A program made the position numbers and the translations under genes. Positions 23,701 through 38,700 of a stretch of DNA of 64,000 bases are shown piece by piece (the first letter of the stretch is position 1; every line of letters begins with the position of its first letter). The notes under the pieces were generated by a model. That model was given only the letters and a program-made list of their open reading frames with translations. It ran no database searches and was not told where the DNA came from. Origin of the DNA: Styela clava (taxonomy: Eukaryota > Chordata > Ascidiacea > Stolidobranchia > Styelidae); NCBI RefSeq assembly GCF_964204865.1, contig NC_135259.1:4030001-4094000 (forward strand), written 5' to 3'.

Positions 23701-26700
23701 CGAATGTAACTTTACGTTTTCTGCTGGGAGATATCATACTTTCTTTGTTCAATGCTTTCTTGATACCAAGATTGCTGTAGACCTCCTCTATGTCTTTCAT
23801 AATAAAGAACATCATATTACAAAATTTACATCTTACATAACACTACATAATCCTTTTTCTTTTATTACTTATGAACATTCCATATTCTGATGATATTAAT
23901 ATTTTTTATACGATGAGTATTCACACCTTCGCTTCGAACGAGGACCTATACTACCGTGTTTCCCCGAAAATAAGACCTAGTCAATAACGTGAATTTTTAT
24001 TTTTACCTAGTAGGTAGCAAGCAAGAAACCTCTGCTACACTTTTTAAACTATTAATAATCTAAGTTTTGCAGTTAATTTGAATAAAAACGTGTTATTTAT
24101 AAGTAGATGGATATCGGTTTTCCTATTTTAAAATCTCGTTCTTTACTCTGAAATTTCGTTTTTGATAAATGAAAATATGAGACATCCCCCGAAAATAAGC
24201 CCGAGTGTTATTTTTCGGAAGAAAATTGAAATAAGACCATGTCCCTTTTTTCGGGGAAACACGGTAGCAGCCATTGATATCTGAAGATTCGTGAAGAGCA
24301 ACTTTGTTTTATTATTTCCGGTTCGGCATAGCCTACCCATTTGTAGCACCCTGGGTGAGGTGGGGACATGGTATTTTAACCCAAAACGTGGTATCAATGC
24401 TATGTTTGAAGCAGATTCTCCATGGAAATATATGCTTAACCAGTATTTGTGTGCTATAGTCTTGAGGTTTTTGAAGAATCATATTACGATATTTCAATGT
24501 TACCCCGAATTGCATTTTGAGGGTTTTTGATTTTTAAACTTCTGTAGCTTTTCATTGAAATACTTTGGTGTATATTGCTTTAAACTGTGATTGAACACCA
24601 GCTTAAAATGCACCACTGGTACATTTTGTAATATTTTCAAAAGGAAATTTCATGAAATATTAGCATTCACCCTTTTGTTTTGAAACCCTCATATCACGGA
24701 GTTTCTATGAATTGCGATATTATTCTATTGAGTTTCATTATGCTTCATTATAAATACAATGCGAATGATTGTAATATTTATTGGACAATTCACAAACTCG
24801 AATTTGCAGCTATCATATTTTGTCATCTAATAACTGACCACCTAATAAAAACCACTTTAATGTACACATAATCTCCATACGTCCTTAAAACTGTTCAGGT
24901 ATAGTAGGAATATTTTCCTGTCCTACCTTCCTTATTATCTTCATCATCTTCTCCTATGATCAATCTTCCATCTGGTGTTGATTTGAACGCTTCAACCTTA
25001 TTTTTTGTAGATCCATGAGGATTTGTCGCTGAAATTATCAAAACAATATTTATTTATTATAATAAATTTATTATTATAATCCTGGGATAAATAGGAAAAC
25101 CCTATATGTTGATTGTTGGAGTTTCCCCTTTCTATGCCGCCCTTTCAGTAACAACTTTATATTTAGATTCAGATCTTAGTAGGAATGTCATCAACATCTT
25201 GTGACTCCTCTACCACTAAATTTACTTATATGTTATAGGCAGTGACCATGTTTTGAGCAAACTCACTATAAAAACCAAACAAAATACTCAAATTCTTTTT
25301 CTCTTTTGAAAGATTTAAAGGCTTTAGTTTGTGATAATTTTTTACACTCAAAACTAGTAACTGGGTTGAGAACAACTCTTATTTTTTATTTCTATACCAA
25401 ATTCTTACTTTGTTTATTACTACTGGTATATCAATGAAAATTTAGTAGCGTTACGCAGTAACCTGGTTGTTTGATTAGATTAATTATTGTATGTCCATTT
25501 AAGTAATAGATCTATACAAAGTGAAATTACTTCTGCTTGCCACATATAGTATACCAGGGATGATCAAAGTGTTTTTACAAGGGCCACAGTCAGAAAGGGC
25601 TGCATTGAGAAATTATATGTGATTGTGATGTCACAGCAACTACTCTCAATCTCTATGGTGACAAATTTAATGGTGGTCGACGCAACTAGAGATGAATAAA
25701 CACATTAATGCTATTTTAAGAATTTCATGAAAACTTAAATCTTGCGGTATATGTAGGAAATTTTCACAACTTTTTCCAAGAGCTCGAGGCCGTACAAAAC
25801 GCTTTGGCCCGCAGCACTCAGCCTAAGTTACAGAATTCTTACCAATAATTTTTTGCGAAACGGACTGATCAAGTAAATTCATTGGTTCGTCTTGTGAATC
25901 CTTCAACCATGCCGAACTATTTGAGTTTTTCTTTTTAGTTTTCTCACTGACGTCGTCATCATCAGAATCTGAATCAGCAAGTAACTCTTCGATGCTGAAA
26001 TACAATCACTCAAGTTGAGAAAAAACTATCATCAAATATGTTATTTGTGAGAGTGACAAGAAAAATATAATAGGATAGGGTTTTCATATTCATGAGGAAA
26101 GGAAAAAAGATGAGACAGTTCTATTATACAGTGAACTACTGCCTCTCGTTCAGTTGCTGGTCAATGTTGGGTATAGGGGTAGTAGGGAGAGTGATTTTAT
26201 CAGATGTATGTTTGACAGTGGAGGAACATAAGGTAGGGTAAACAAGCGATGGAAAGGGTCCTACCTAGCGCTTATCAGTTTAAACTTTTTCACAAAATCG
26301 AAAGACAAAAAAAACTTGATGCTGCAAAATTGAATTGAAAAGAATAATTTTTGACTTGCTATCACCCATGTAAACCTGAGAGAAAATTTGCTCAGAGCAA
26401 ACAATCTATTACTTCTTTACAAAACTTGGTAACACTAGATAGAAGATTGAAATATTAGAGATATCAACAAGAAAGTTTTTAATATGGTAATATTATCAGA
26501 CTAGTTTAAAAATATACTATGTCTGAAATCCAATAAACAAAATACCCCTCTGCTTTCTTTGATTTAAATGTAACATCTTCATTGTCTGCGGTTGTTGTCT
26601 TTTCGTTTCTTTCTTTTTGTTGCCGCTTTAGTCTCTCTTTAGTTTTCTTCAAATTAGCTAGTTGTTTACGATGATCAGGCGGTACAAGTGAATTAATCAT

Positions 26701-29700
26701 TTCATACCTGAATATATTATCACATATCCTTTAGAAAATTTTCCTCACAAAAAAAATTATATATTTTGTGGAAAATGTGTAAATTCAATCCTAATCTGTT
26801 TCCAATCTGGGTCCAGTCAAATTGTCACAAGAGCCAGTAATCACGGTGCAGCCACCAATCAGACTGATATATCTTCGAAATTAATCTGGTTCTCATATAT
26901 CTTAGGCGGCAATCTGATCCATTGAAAATCTATATTTCTGTTGCTGCGAAAAACTAAAGATTTCTAAGCAGTGCACCTGAAATAGCCTATGTACCTTATT
27001 GTTATGGATATCTACAGATTGCAGGGCGGTAGAATAGATAAAACTGGTTTATAGTCCGAGCCTAGCGTTAGAAAGTGTTAGACCTAACTGTGTTGGCATC
27101 GCAGATTGTACATTTACATTACAGTGGTTCAAATCCCAAGCCCTACCCCCTCACCAAAGGTGTGATAAAAGATGCCATTGTGATCCATTCAATAAGTACC
27201 TTTTTGCATAGCATTAGATGTCTTCATAAATCTTATGAAAATCAGCAAATTTAACAACAATCAATTCCTCACCCGAATTTCTTCACCAAACGTTCCAACA
27301 TTTTTTTCACTCTAAATCTGAAATGTCTTCTGGTTTCTGATTTCCATTCAAATAAAGCACCAAGCTGAGAAAAGAGATAATTGACATATTCTTTATTTCA
27401 CAAAACAGCGAGTAAATAAATTATTCTATGATAATAATGTTTATCTGGTGCAATGGCTTAGCAGTTAAGGCATTAGATTCAACAATGATGACATGACAAG
27501 TTCAAATTCCATGCCCCCACCTTACCCAGCATGTAATAAATTGGGTGGGTGATACCGAAACAAAAAGATTCTGGTCCTTCAGTAGACTATCTGCTTGTTT
27601 AGAGTGAAAGACATAATATATAAAATGTGGTATAAAAAAGCATCATATTTTAGTTAAGTTGATAACAACTGGTTAATAATTTGGCATTTTTTGCAACAAA
27701 ACTCATGCCTGATGATGATATGATATTTGACATGATTTGATGATATTTGACATGATATTTGATGCAACACTGATATTCACTGAATCCTTTTTAACTGAAC
27801 ACGACTGAAAATTTGTCACAGAACCCAGGACATTTAGAACTTATTCTAGAGAGGACATAACTTTCGTAAAAAGCGTCTTAGATTACTAACAAACAAAAGC
27901 TTCAAAGTTGCCTAAATTTTCATCATTTTCATATATAAAGAGATTTATGGATCATGTTTTATTTTGGGTCACTGTGTATTCAAATAAAAATTTTGTGGCA
28001 AAATCAGGGACGCAAACGAAAACTGAACAAAACAATTACTAATTATTACTTACTATATCTTTCAAATGCTGAGCGAGAGTTGAACGATCAAGTATAGTTA
28101 TTAAAACTGTAACAAAACCAAGTGCGGCTTTACAAACTTCTCTTGTGTTCGTGCCAAGTAAGAAGCAAACATTGGTTATACAGTTGTTTAGAAGTTCTGA
28201 TGACATTTTATCTGAAGCAAAATAAGTATTGAGATAAGTTTTTGCATTTAAGGCAATTGTGACAAGATGTAAATCTTCCATAAACTATATTTAGAAAAAG
28301 AATAAAATTGATACGTGAATGTATTCAACTAAATTTGATAGCAACCCACGTGATTTCAAGAAGCATGAAAAAGAGAAAATTACTGAAAACTGTGCCAGAA
28401 CATATTACTGTTTAACACAGTAATTAGGAATTCCATGAAATTCAATCAATTACACAGATATGGTTTAAGAGGTCTAAGAAAATACATGAATGAAGGAATT
28501 AGTGGTTATATATATTTATGGGACAGGGCACATGCCCGAATCATCTTGATTTCAAACCCGATTATGCAAAGTGGACTGTAAAATATTAAGTAAGAATGCA
28601 GCCAGACTATTCCAATGATATATTTACTGTTGCATCATAGATGAGAATAATAAAATAAATAATAATGACAACCACCTTTGAATTCATAAATCAATCTCGA
28701 TAAGGCACATATTGATGCTGTTACTGTAACAGGAGATCCACCGAGTCCAGCAAAACAAATCTTAAAAGAAAAACAATGAAAGAGTTAATGTTCAGTTTCC
28801 AAAACATCACAGTTTTGTTTTCAATGATAAATATATTACATCTGGAACATTATGAAACAGGGGTTCCCAAGCTTTTTCTCAGGAAGAACCTGAAGAAAAA
28901 ATTTTGGGTGTTCATTGCAATCTCGGGTCCAAGAGTTTGGTCACTTAAGACTACATTTGGGGTTGCGAACCTCGATTTGAACTTTGAGGACCCCTGTTAT
29001 AAGAGATTAGATAAACAAGCGCTTGCATTTGCAGCAGTATATTGAATTTACAGTCTGATTGTCTCAAAAGGCATGATACTTCTCAATCATTAATTTAAGA
29101 TAGAAATTTTAGCAGAGATTGAAACATTCATTTCACCTGAAAATATTCCGCTAATGCTTTGCGTTGTAATTCGACTTTATTATCTTCGTCTGACAATCTT
29201 GTAGCGATTTCCATATAAACTTCACCTGCTGTAACTAAAATGTTAAATGCAGCAACTCGAGCTCTTTTCTTCTCTCTCGTACACATAATAACCTTGAGAA
29301 ACAAAATTTACAAATTGCTTTGAATAAAAATTTAAAGTGAAATGCAAGCAATGATTTATGGTTAGATTTATGAAATTAACTCTGGCTTGTATTTAGTTAG
29401 TTTTGCATTCTTTTCTGTGTAAGGGAATTTGCTCAAAGCTAGGTCACAAGTACTCACTCAGAAATAAAGGAGATTGATCACTGAGAAAAGTTATGCGCAA
29501 CCTGCAACAACTAAGTGCCACAAGCTACAGAGACTATAAACTATATCTTATTATAATGTAAATTTCATGCTTGTTAAAAAAAATATCCTAATTTGTATAA
29601 CTATACAATGTAATTTCATTAAAAAAGGTATTTGAAATGTTAAGGCACTCACTTCAGGTATCAAATCTCTCATAAACTCAATACATTCTTCTGATGAATA

Positions 29701-32700
29701 TTTTTCATTTCCAGCTAAAAGTTTTAATATCTTTTCCATGCACTTTAGTCTGGGTCCTGCATCATAAAAATTATCTTCAAATATTTAACAAATCGCAAAA
29801 AATTTATACTGATAAATTTCTAATACTGTATTTTCTGGCTAATAAGTCAAATTTCAAGACCTATTATTTGGAAGATTCTCTGGGGTCACCTTATGGTGCG
29901 GCTCAGCTTAATTTCTTTTTTCTGGTTTCGGCTTATGATTAGATTTGGACCAGAGAACAACAGACGAACTTCCCCGTCAGTTTTCAGGAATCGGCGTTCT
30001 CATACGTTAAATCTGGAATAGGCCTATCTCTGCTGTGATTATTATATTTGACGTTGCCGGTTGGTTGGAAAATAGGATATTTACCTTTCGAAGACGGGCT
30101 GGCAGCAGTCAAGCCATTAGTAAGAAGTTCTTTGATTTCGTTCAATTTATTGTCGACAAATGTTCGGCAGTCGTCAGTGTTTGACCCACAAACTTCTTCG
30201 AGCAAGCGGTAGGCTTTCTTTTGCATACTTCTGTTAAAACTATTCAGCATCGGTTTCATGTCCTGAAAAAGATAATTTGACACAATTCGACAAATCCACC
30301 AACTTTAAAAAAGAATTTTATTTAGTATCCAAGTTGGAAAAAAAATATTTCAAATAAATTCAGCTTGTATGTTAGCCTTTTGTAACATCAGTATGGGATG
30401 TGTAACAAATGTTAAACTTTGATGACATGGATACCTTGACACATCTCTGACTCATCTTGAAAATGAAAATATTCAAACATGGTCATGAATCTTAGAATTA
30501 CAACATCAAAAGGAGTAATCAGATACATAAAAATAATTCCATTATATTTTCTCATTGACAGCATAACATATCATGAGATAGAATTATTATTTAATTAATA
30601 AAGCAGAACTGATTTGAATCATTCAAATTATCAATTATCAAGATGAATAAAAAATTTGGCGCTCCAGAAGTGTGTGTACCAATATGGAGTTAACTAATTT
30701 TGTTCGCCTACTTTACATCAAGTTGTGTAAAGGGACTGAATCCTATGGACAGGGAGTATATCACTTGGCTAACACAGATTAGATTAGATGTTTTTAGATA
30801 TTCTATGTCCATTGCATGCAAGAGAGTCCACATGTAATTCTTAGCAATCAGTGGTTACTTACAACTCCAACTTACAACTTATTTGTTAGTGGATCAGTGC
30901 TTGCGACCTTGCTCAGGGCTGGCACCCAAGCTAACCATAATAGATGTAGATGGAGCTCCAAAAATAATTGGCTCCATCTTAACATTTAATTATTTTTTCA
31001 TATTTATAATTGCCTAATACTTTATAAAATAATAACATCCATCCATTTCTGCTCATAATTATTTCATATACTTTTTATTATTTAATAGTAGTATAACTTA
31101 TAAGTATAACTTCAAAAGTTTCATGACAGAAAACTAATTTAAAATTTGAAAAGCTTATATCATAGTTTTGAGTCTCACAGCTGCCAAACTGTATTTGGCT
31201 CATATTTCATGACAGTGGTCATACTAAAATACATCAATGGCTATGTATCTGGAACATCTCCAGTAACAAAGTAATTTGTAATTCAAAGCATCTAGCCCTG
31301 CCTTAGAGCAAACACACATCACCTAAAAAAACATTGAGTGGTGAAAAAGATAAATAGCAATGATGTGTGTAATTCATAACAGAAACGTAAAATTCACCTG
31401 ATAAACATTGTTCAAAGTATCGACATCTGTATACATAGCCATTGCAATTAATAGATCAAGTAAAGACAATCTTGTTGCATCATTTTCATCAATAGCATTG
31501 AAAACTCTTTTCTGAGCTTTTGAAAAATACCTGTGAAATATCAGATAGTCTCAGTTCAGCAGAAAAACTTTATTATTCATGAAAGTAAAAAATCGCATAT
31601 AAAAGAAAAGCAATAAAATAGTTGTGTGAACAAATTTCAACACATACAGAATTAAAGAAGCAAATAAATGTTTCCTGTTTTAAATTTTCAGGCAGGGATA
31701 GATTGCATTAAAAAACTCCACATGGCCATCATGACTATACTATAACAGCTTGACCAATCCAGTTGCTGTTAGAATTATACGTGAAAACCTTTTTGGTGCT
31801 AGTAAAGAAACATATTATACCAAATGTAAAAAATGACATTAAATCAAATTGACAAAGTGAAACTAATCAAGGAAAATATTACAAAATTTGTAGGAGGCAG
31901 TGCGGACTTAAAAACATGACTCCCACTTAGGCTTTCTTGTTTAACCACAACTGTGAAACATCAGCCAAAATACAGTTTTGCATATAGGAGGATTCAAAAC
32001 TTGAACTTTTTAACATACAAATTTGACTTGAAGCCTTGAAATTATTATTGAAAATTGAAAAAATAATTATTAGGAAAGAGTAGATTTGGTATGATCATTG
32101 GTATGAAATATTAGAAGATTATAAATGTGAATAAATGATTGGATGGTAAGAGGCTGGAGAAAAAAAAACTTTAGGTAGGTCCAGCTCTAACAAAAGGGCT
32201 CCAGACTATGGCTCCCCAGCGCTAGTACGAGGTTTAAATTTTCCATTATTTTATAACAAGCATACCCAGAAATCATCTTCTTATCTGCAAGCGGTAAATA
32301 AAGTCTGATGGTTTCGAGTGCAGCGAGACGATCAGGTGATTTCTTTTTATTCAAATCAACGTCTGATTCTTTTTCGTTGTCATCTTCCATCTCCACATCA
32401 TCCGTGGAAGGAAGAGTGGTGTACAAATTGAATAATATTGGAAGATAGTTTTTGGCAAAGCGACTGATGGTTTTTCTACAAAGAAAAATCATGAAATTGT
32501 TACAAAAATTAAATAGAAGTAATAATGTAGAGTAGAATAATTTCCCCATAGAAAAAAATTGGGTTTAGTTATAATTGATCTACGATGACTTCAGTTCAAA
32601 TGATCTTTTTGATTTGTATCACTGATTCCTACCTTTTTTCAAATAACTCGAATTTGAAAAAAAAAATTGGACCCAAAAATATGAACTACCGGTAATACTA

Positions 32701-35700
32701 AACAAAATGTAGTCTAATTCTTTTATGCAAAATTAAACTTCTAAAAAATATAGTTACAATCGCTAGCACTCAACAGCAAGTTGAATTATTACTGCATACC
32801 ATCGGTAATCTGAAGTTAAAAAACTAATTGTAACATCCCAATCAAAAAAATACCATGATACTCCATACACATCTATTATTATTAGGCAAACTCATTATTA
32901 ACAAATCAATATATTTTTGTTTTTGTCAATAAAAGCGACATCGAAGGATTTTCAGGTGAGACCCACACACTGGGCAGCACCGATTTCAAATATAAAAACT
33001 GAAGTTGGACAATTAAGGACTGTTTATTCAATATCATTATCTTTCCTCGATATTGATATATGATATTAAATATCGCAATTTAGCCACTTATTTATGACAT
33101 TGAAATTTACCTGTCATTCTCAGCAGTACATTTCGTAATCAACGTCCTCAGTGCCTGCATTGCAATTGGTCTCAAATCCTCACGTTCAGTGATTGCCGAT
33201 CCAATTGTTCTCGCCAAGGTGGAAAAAGCTGCTGGGACGTCCGTGGCACCATCACAAAAATTGGGCAGTAGCAACCATATTTGATATTGCAGCGTGTCAT
33301 ATGGTGCTGCGAGTGATTGCTGACTGGATGTCTTGAGTTGTATAGCTGTTTAAATTGGAAGTTGTGTGGTTGAATGCAAATGTAAGCATAATAATATAAT
33401 AAAAAAAAATTATAAAAAAATACAGGCTCACTTCACAAAAACGGATTCGCTGATCACCATAACATTCCAAGAAAGTGTTAGCAAAAACCCTAGAAACACC
33501 CCGGCCTCCGAATCCCACCACTGATTAAAATAAATAATTATTGACAAACATATGGATCCATATTAGATTCTAGTAAAGAATTTAAAAAAAGAGGGAAAAT
33601 ATGAAAAATTTCTTTGTAAACTGCATCAACTTCGGAGAGTTATTATCAATTTAACCATGTCTTCTAAAAATAAATTGGTCAATGTGTAGGGATTTCTCTA
33701 TTAAAATTAAGTTTATCAAAACCTGTTTAGGATGGACATACCCACGATGTTATAATGATAAGGCATATTGTATACAATAGGTGACAAGCGCCAATAAACC
33801 GAATCTTACTGTAATACATGGTTGGAAAGATTTGAAATATAGCAAGCAAAGCTTTTCCCAACAATACATTGAATTAGTGCAAAATTGTTTGATTTCGTTT
33901 CCTAATTTCCTATCATTCAGATATAAAAATTCACCTTTGACTCTAATTTTAGCGGCAAGAGGAAGAAAATAAGAGTTGAAAAATCCAATTTCAGTGTTTT
34001 TCACATGATCTCGTAACAATGGAAGAAGCCAACTCCTAGGAAAATTGTAGTCAGTTCTGTAGAGATAAAACATAAATGAATTGAAGATAAAAAATTGTGA
34101 ATCAGATAGCAATATTTTTGACCTAATATTGGATGCTGGATGTGGACAGGGTGACTCACTCAAGAATTTTTTGCCCAATTCAGTTGAGTATCGGATTTGA
34201 CATCAGTGAAGATCATATTAAAACAGTTAAACAAAACCATGATGCCCATAAAGTACAGTTCTATATTACCGTACTAATGAAAGCTTAATGCCAGAAAAAG
34301 ACGAATCTGTTGTGGAGCTGCCCACTACATGAATATGGGAAAACTTGTAAAGGAAAGCCAACGAGTGCTGAAAAACGAGGGTATAGTCGCTATAGCTTGG
34401 TTTAAATTATCTGGCCTGGAAATATATGATTCAGGGAGTAATTAAAAAAAAATATCAGCTGACAATATATTTCAAGAATATTACTCGAAATCATTGAATC
34501 AATACTTTTTTGATACGAATTATCCTGTATATCGCGAAATATATGACAAAAAGGAATGAAAAAAATAAAATAAAATATCACTGCATATTCAGATTTATCT
34601 CACAGGGAGCTGAATATATTTCTACTATCTCAGCCCATGTTCAACAATCACCGCAAATTATATGAAACAGAATCTGCACCGTTTACAGTGATGGGAGAAA
34701 AGTTGAAGTTGATAAATAAACCAAACATAACAGATGAGAATATCTTTAACTCAGATTGAGGTCGCAGAACTCGGTTATATTCTGTTCAAAATAAACGAAA
34801 TGGCTGAATACTTTTTTATATATCATAATTCATATCACGTATATATAATTTTATTTTTGAATACAGATCAATAAGTTATGCACTAGCACATTATTTGTGG
34901 ATTATATCAAATTTCTCCATTCTTGTTTCAGATTTATTGTCACTTTCTTGCAAAGTTTCAAAAAATCGTTTTGCTCCTATTTGCAAGTCGTAAAAATGAT
35001 AAAAGGTACTTTCTAACAATCTCTAAATTTCACAGTTTAAAGTTGATATTTAATAATAAGTAATATTACAAGTAGCTACATTTTTACCAATACGCAGAAC
35101 TGGAATATGATGCAAGTTACTCCAATAGATTATATACAAATTTGCTAGTATGGTGAGTTTTTTTTAAATGTTAACCATTTGATGTGAACAAATAGGGGAG
35201 TAACTAGGATTGCAGAGAGACACAGCGTCTCAAGTTTCTTGTAAACACAAATTAATGAAAGATGATAATACGATTAAGCGATGAAGATCTATTTTTCAGT
35301 GGATCAGCTATCAAAAGAGCAGGTTCCAAAAATGAGCAATATGTGTGGGAGTGAGACTAAATTAATTGTATCATGATTTGATTTTACTTGAAGGCTGTAG
35401 GTGATACCTCACAAACTACTAATAAAGAGCATATACCAATACCATTGTGTAACTAAAACATTTACAAGCATGGAGTTCGACCAGAATCAACAGACATGCT
35501 ACAGAGACCCAGTAATATTAGTGTTATACAACTGTTCTTCTTGCACAATGATAGTAACACGAAACACTTGACATAAATAATAAACAAAATACTCACTCAG
35601 TTCCATCAATCATGAGAGGAACGGCTTCTAACAACAATCTTGGTCCTATAGCAACTGTTGCAGCTCCAAGTGCTTTATCAAGAAGAACTTTATGAGGAAA

Positions 35701-38700
35701 CAATGGAGTATTGCGTAGATCAGCCATTGAAGTTATGCTATTACAAACCTGAACACATTAAAGATAGGAGATGACAATGGTGTGATTTGATTATGCAACA
35801 ATATTTTAACAAGCTTTATTATAAGAAAAATGTAGTCCAAAATTGAATGTCCATAGACATACATATCAGGGGTGCAGCCAAGATTTTCAAAGTCGAAGGG
35901 GATTTAAAATTGGAATCAGAAATTCCCATGGACAGGCGTGTGAAACTGTGCTGTGATTAAGCTACTCGTTAAAAGAAACAACTTTTCCATCTGATGATAA
36001 TGTATCTGTTGCATACAATATTCAATTCACAACAGATTTTATACAGCATTTATAATGTTTTGCCTACATTAGAGTTGACAAATGATGAAAAAACTGTAAA
36101 ATAACTTTAAAAATATAAACCTTAGATGCTGGTCACACACTTATTTCATGCAAAATTCAAACACTGAGTTAAAAATTGGATTTGAGTATTTATAATAATA
36201 ACCCCACTTACTACTTTGAAATTTTCTGGCTTTGCCAAAAATTTATATGCTGCATGGAATATTTCAAAAATCAAATCCCATACTGAGTGATATTTATAAC
36301 GAAGTCCATCTTCAAGTAATCTAGAAAGAAAAAACATTATGAAATAGGAATTATAGATCTTGTTAATGTGAATAAATGTGAATGTGGCAAATGTGAATAA
36401 AAAGCTCTGGTTTTAAGATATATTATGCAAATTGCATTATTATACTGGTTACCTGAAATTGAGATGTTATATAGACACCTAGAGAAACATTTATTCAACT
36501 ACTTAGGCAAAAACTGATTTGAACTAGAAAACCAGCTCAAACAGCATTCATTTCTTTTTAATTTTTGCAAATAATTTTTTTTAAATACCAGCATTCGCCT
36601 TTTTGTCCCAATTTGCTGAAAATAGCATTGGTTACTAATTGTGAATCTGGAGAACAACGAGTTAAATGATTGAGTGCAAATGAAAATGAATCTAGTGTGT
36701 ATGATGCACATAATGAAAGGCAGTGAAATAGAGTATGGTGGTGGCCCCCATGCTATGCTGCTCAAAAGTTATAACTATCCAACAGGTTTATTTCGAAAGT
36801 TTGCTTCATCACCATCATCAACTTTTGTAAGCAACATAATAACATTTGATTATTTTTATGTAAAATTTCCCTTCAGAAGAGGTACGCAAGCACTGGTAAA
36901 TTGTCAGCGCAAGGCGCATCTGCAATGATATTCAGTAATGAATGTATTAAAGTGCAATAATTACTTGAAAATGTCTTTAACGTTTGCTTTAAACATTGTT
37001 GAAACTTCTTCACAAGAACCATAAGAATGTAAAATTTCCAGCACTGCCTGGAAAATATACAAAAATTGAGTCACCGATATCACAAAAAATATTTCACAAC
37101 TTTATTTTATCATTAAATTAACAGAAATAAGACAATTAAAATTTTGAAATACCATATTTAAAGGCCCTAACACAGCCTGTAAAATTAATTGGCCATCAGG
37201 TATCAGGGACACATGGAATATATAAAGTTTGATTCTTCAAGAAACACATGCGGATTACAGAAAAACAAGATGTATCTAAGGACATATATAGGGTAATGAG
37301 TCCAGGGGGTTCAAAATCAGAATCAACCCCCTAGCTGTACCACTGAATGAGTCATTTAGAAATTACAAACTATGGTGTTTTACAGTCTGGCCTGGCATAC
37401 GAGTTTCTGCACAATGCACGTCACAAGAAGAGTGCTACTTTTTAATGATATTAATAGTTCATTTTTCTGAAATTTGATATTTATGTGCTCCTTTAAATTT
37501 GAGAAAAATAATTTGCAACCAATTCCATGTTCTTCATCATTATTATTATTATTTATGCCAACCTACCACTACTGTTGATGCTGCTGATCTTGAAGAATGT
37601 CTTATGCCAGATTCCATAATTTTCAAGCATGTTTTACAGAGCTTTGCAATGTGAGCAAGAGCGAGTTGTCCCACTTGAGTTTTCTTCTGTAACAAAACGA
37701 ATGTAACATATCACTCGGAATGAGTTTCAGGAATAATGCCAGTATTAAAAATGTCCTAAAAAATAGACTTAATCTAAAAGAAATTGAGATCAACCGAAAA
37801 ACATTCATAAAAAAAATTGCAATTAAAATGTGCTGATGAGACATCAATAAAATATCAGTCCAACATACCTCAGTTAAAGTCTGATATATAAAACTCATAT
37901 TCTTCACAGATTCCTCCATCACAGCCAGCCATGCTTGTAGAAGTTGAATATCATTTGCAGAAGGAAGATAATCATACAGTGCCTAAACATAGTGAAGGAG
38001 TACAAATTAATTATTATTCCCATCACGTACAGCGTGATCCCTAAAATTAAAACTTTTGGGTGCAACCATACATATACAAACAGAAGTTCAAGTGTTAAAT
38101 AAATTGTCTTCATTTCCGTAAAAGCAATTAAGTAATTCATGGTCACGAGAATCTGTTTTATTAGATCGCACTGTACTTAACTTTAAAAAATCATAACATT
38201 CTATATGGAAATAAAAAGATTAAGAATAATGGAGTATTCTATAGTTTATAGAGATTTTATCTCTGTCTTTTCGTATAATGTAAGTTACTCATTAATATGT
38301 GTGTTGATACATCTCTAATCTCTATCTTAAATCCCATGTCCCATACCCATATTGTTAGATATAGGTGGCTTGCGAAGGCTCTTGTTTGAAGCAAAAAGCA
38401 TGAGCAAACGTCACAATTCCACAAGCTTTGTTGAAGGTAAATAAAATGATATTAGAAAATACTGAAACTATAATAAAACGGACTTACAGTCATCAATTGT
38501 GCATTCATTTCTGCAGACAAAAATTCCGGCTTGGGTCGATTTTTGAACATTGTGTGAAAAGCCTGAAATAGCATACCAATTAAAACAGTGTGTGCAAAAA
38601 AGTGAATTGAATATATTTCAACAATAAATGTGTTCAAAAAAGTTTCAATTGTATTTTCAAGTCTCTAACTGCATCAGATCAGTCATATCGATTAGCAAAG

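Noticed and set aside
27447..27540. Possible tRNA gene
   Set aside because: A and B boxes are present, but the acceptor and anticodon stems do not pair; a SINE explains it better.
33297..33521. Minus-strand ORF with [15 protein letters not shown] inside the RRP12 region
   Set aside because: Exon 14 joins exon 15 directly in phase without it, and it has no counterpart in RRP12 proteins.
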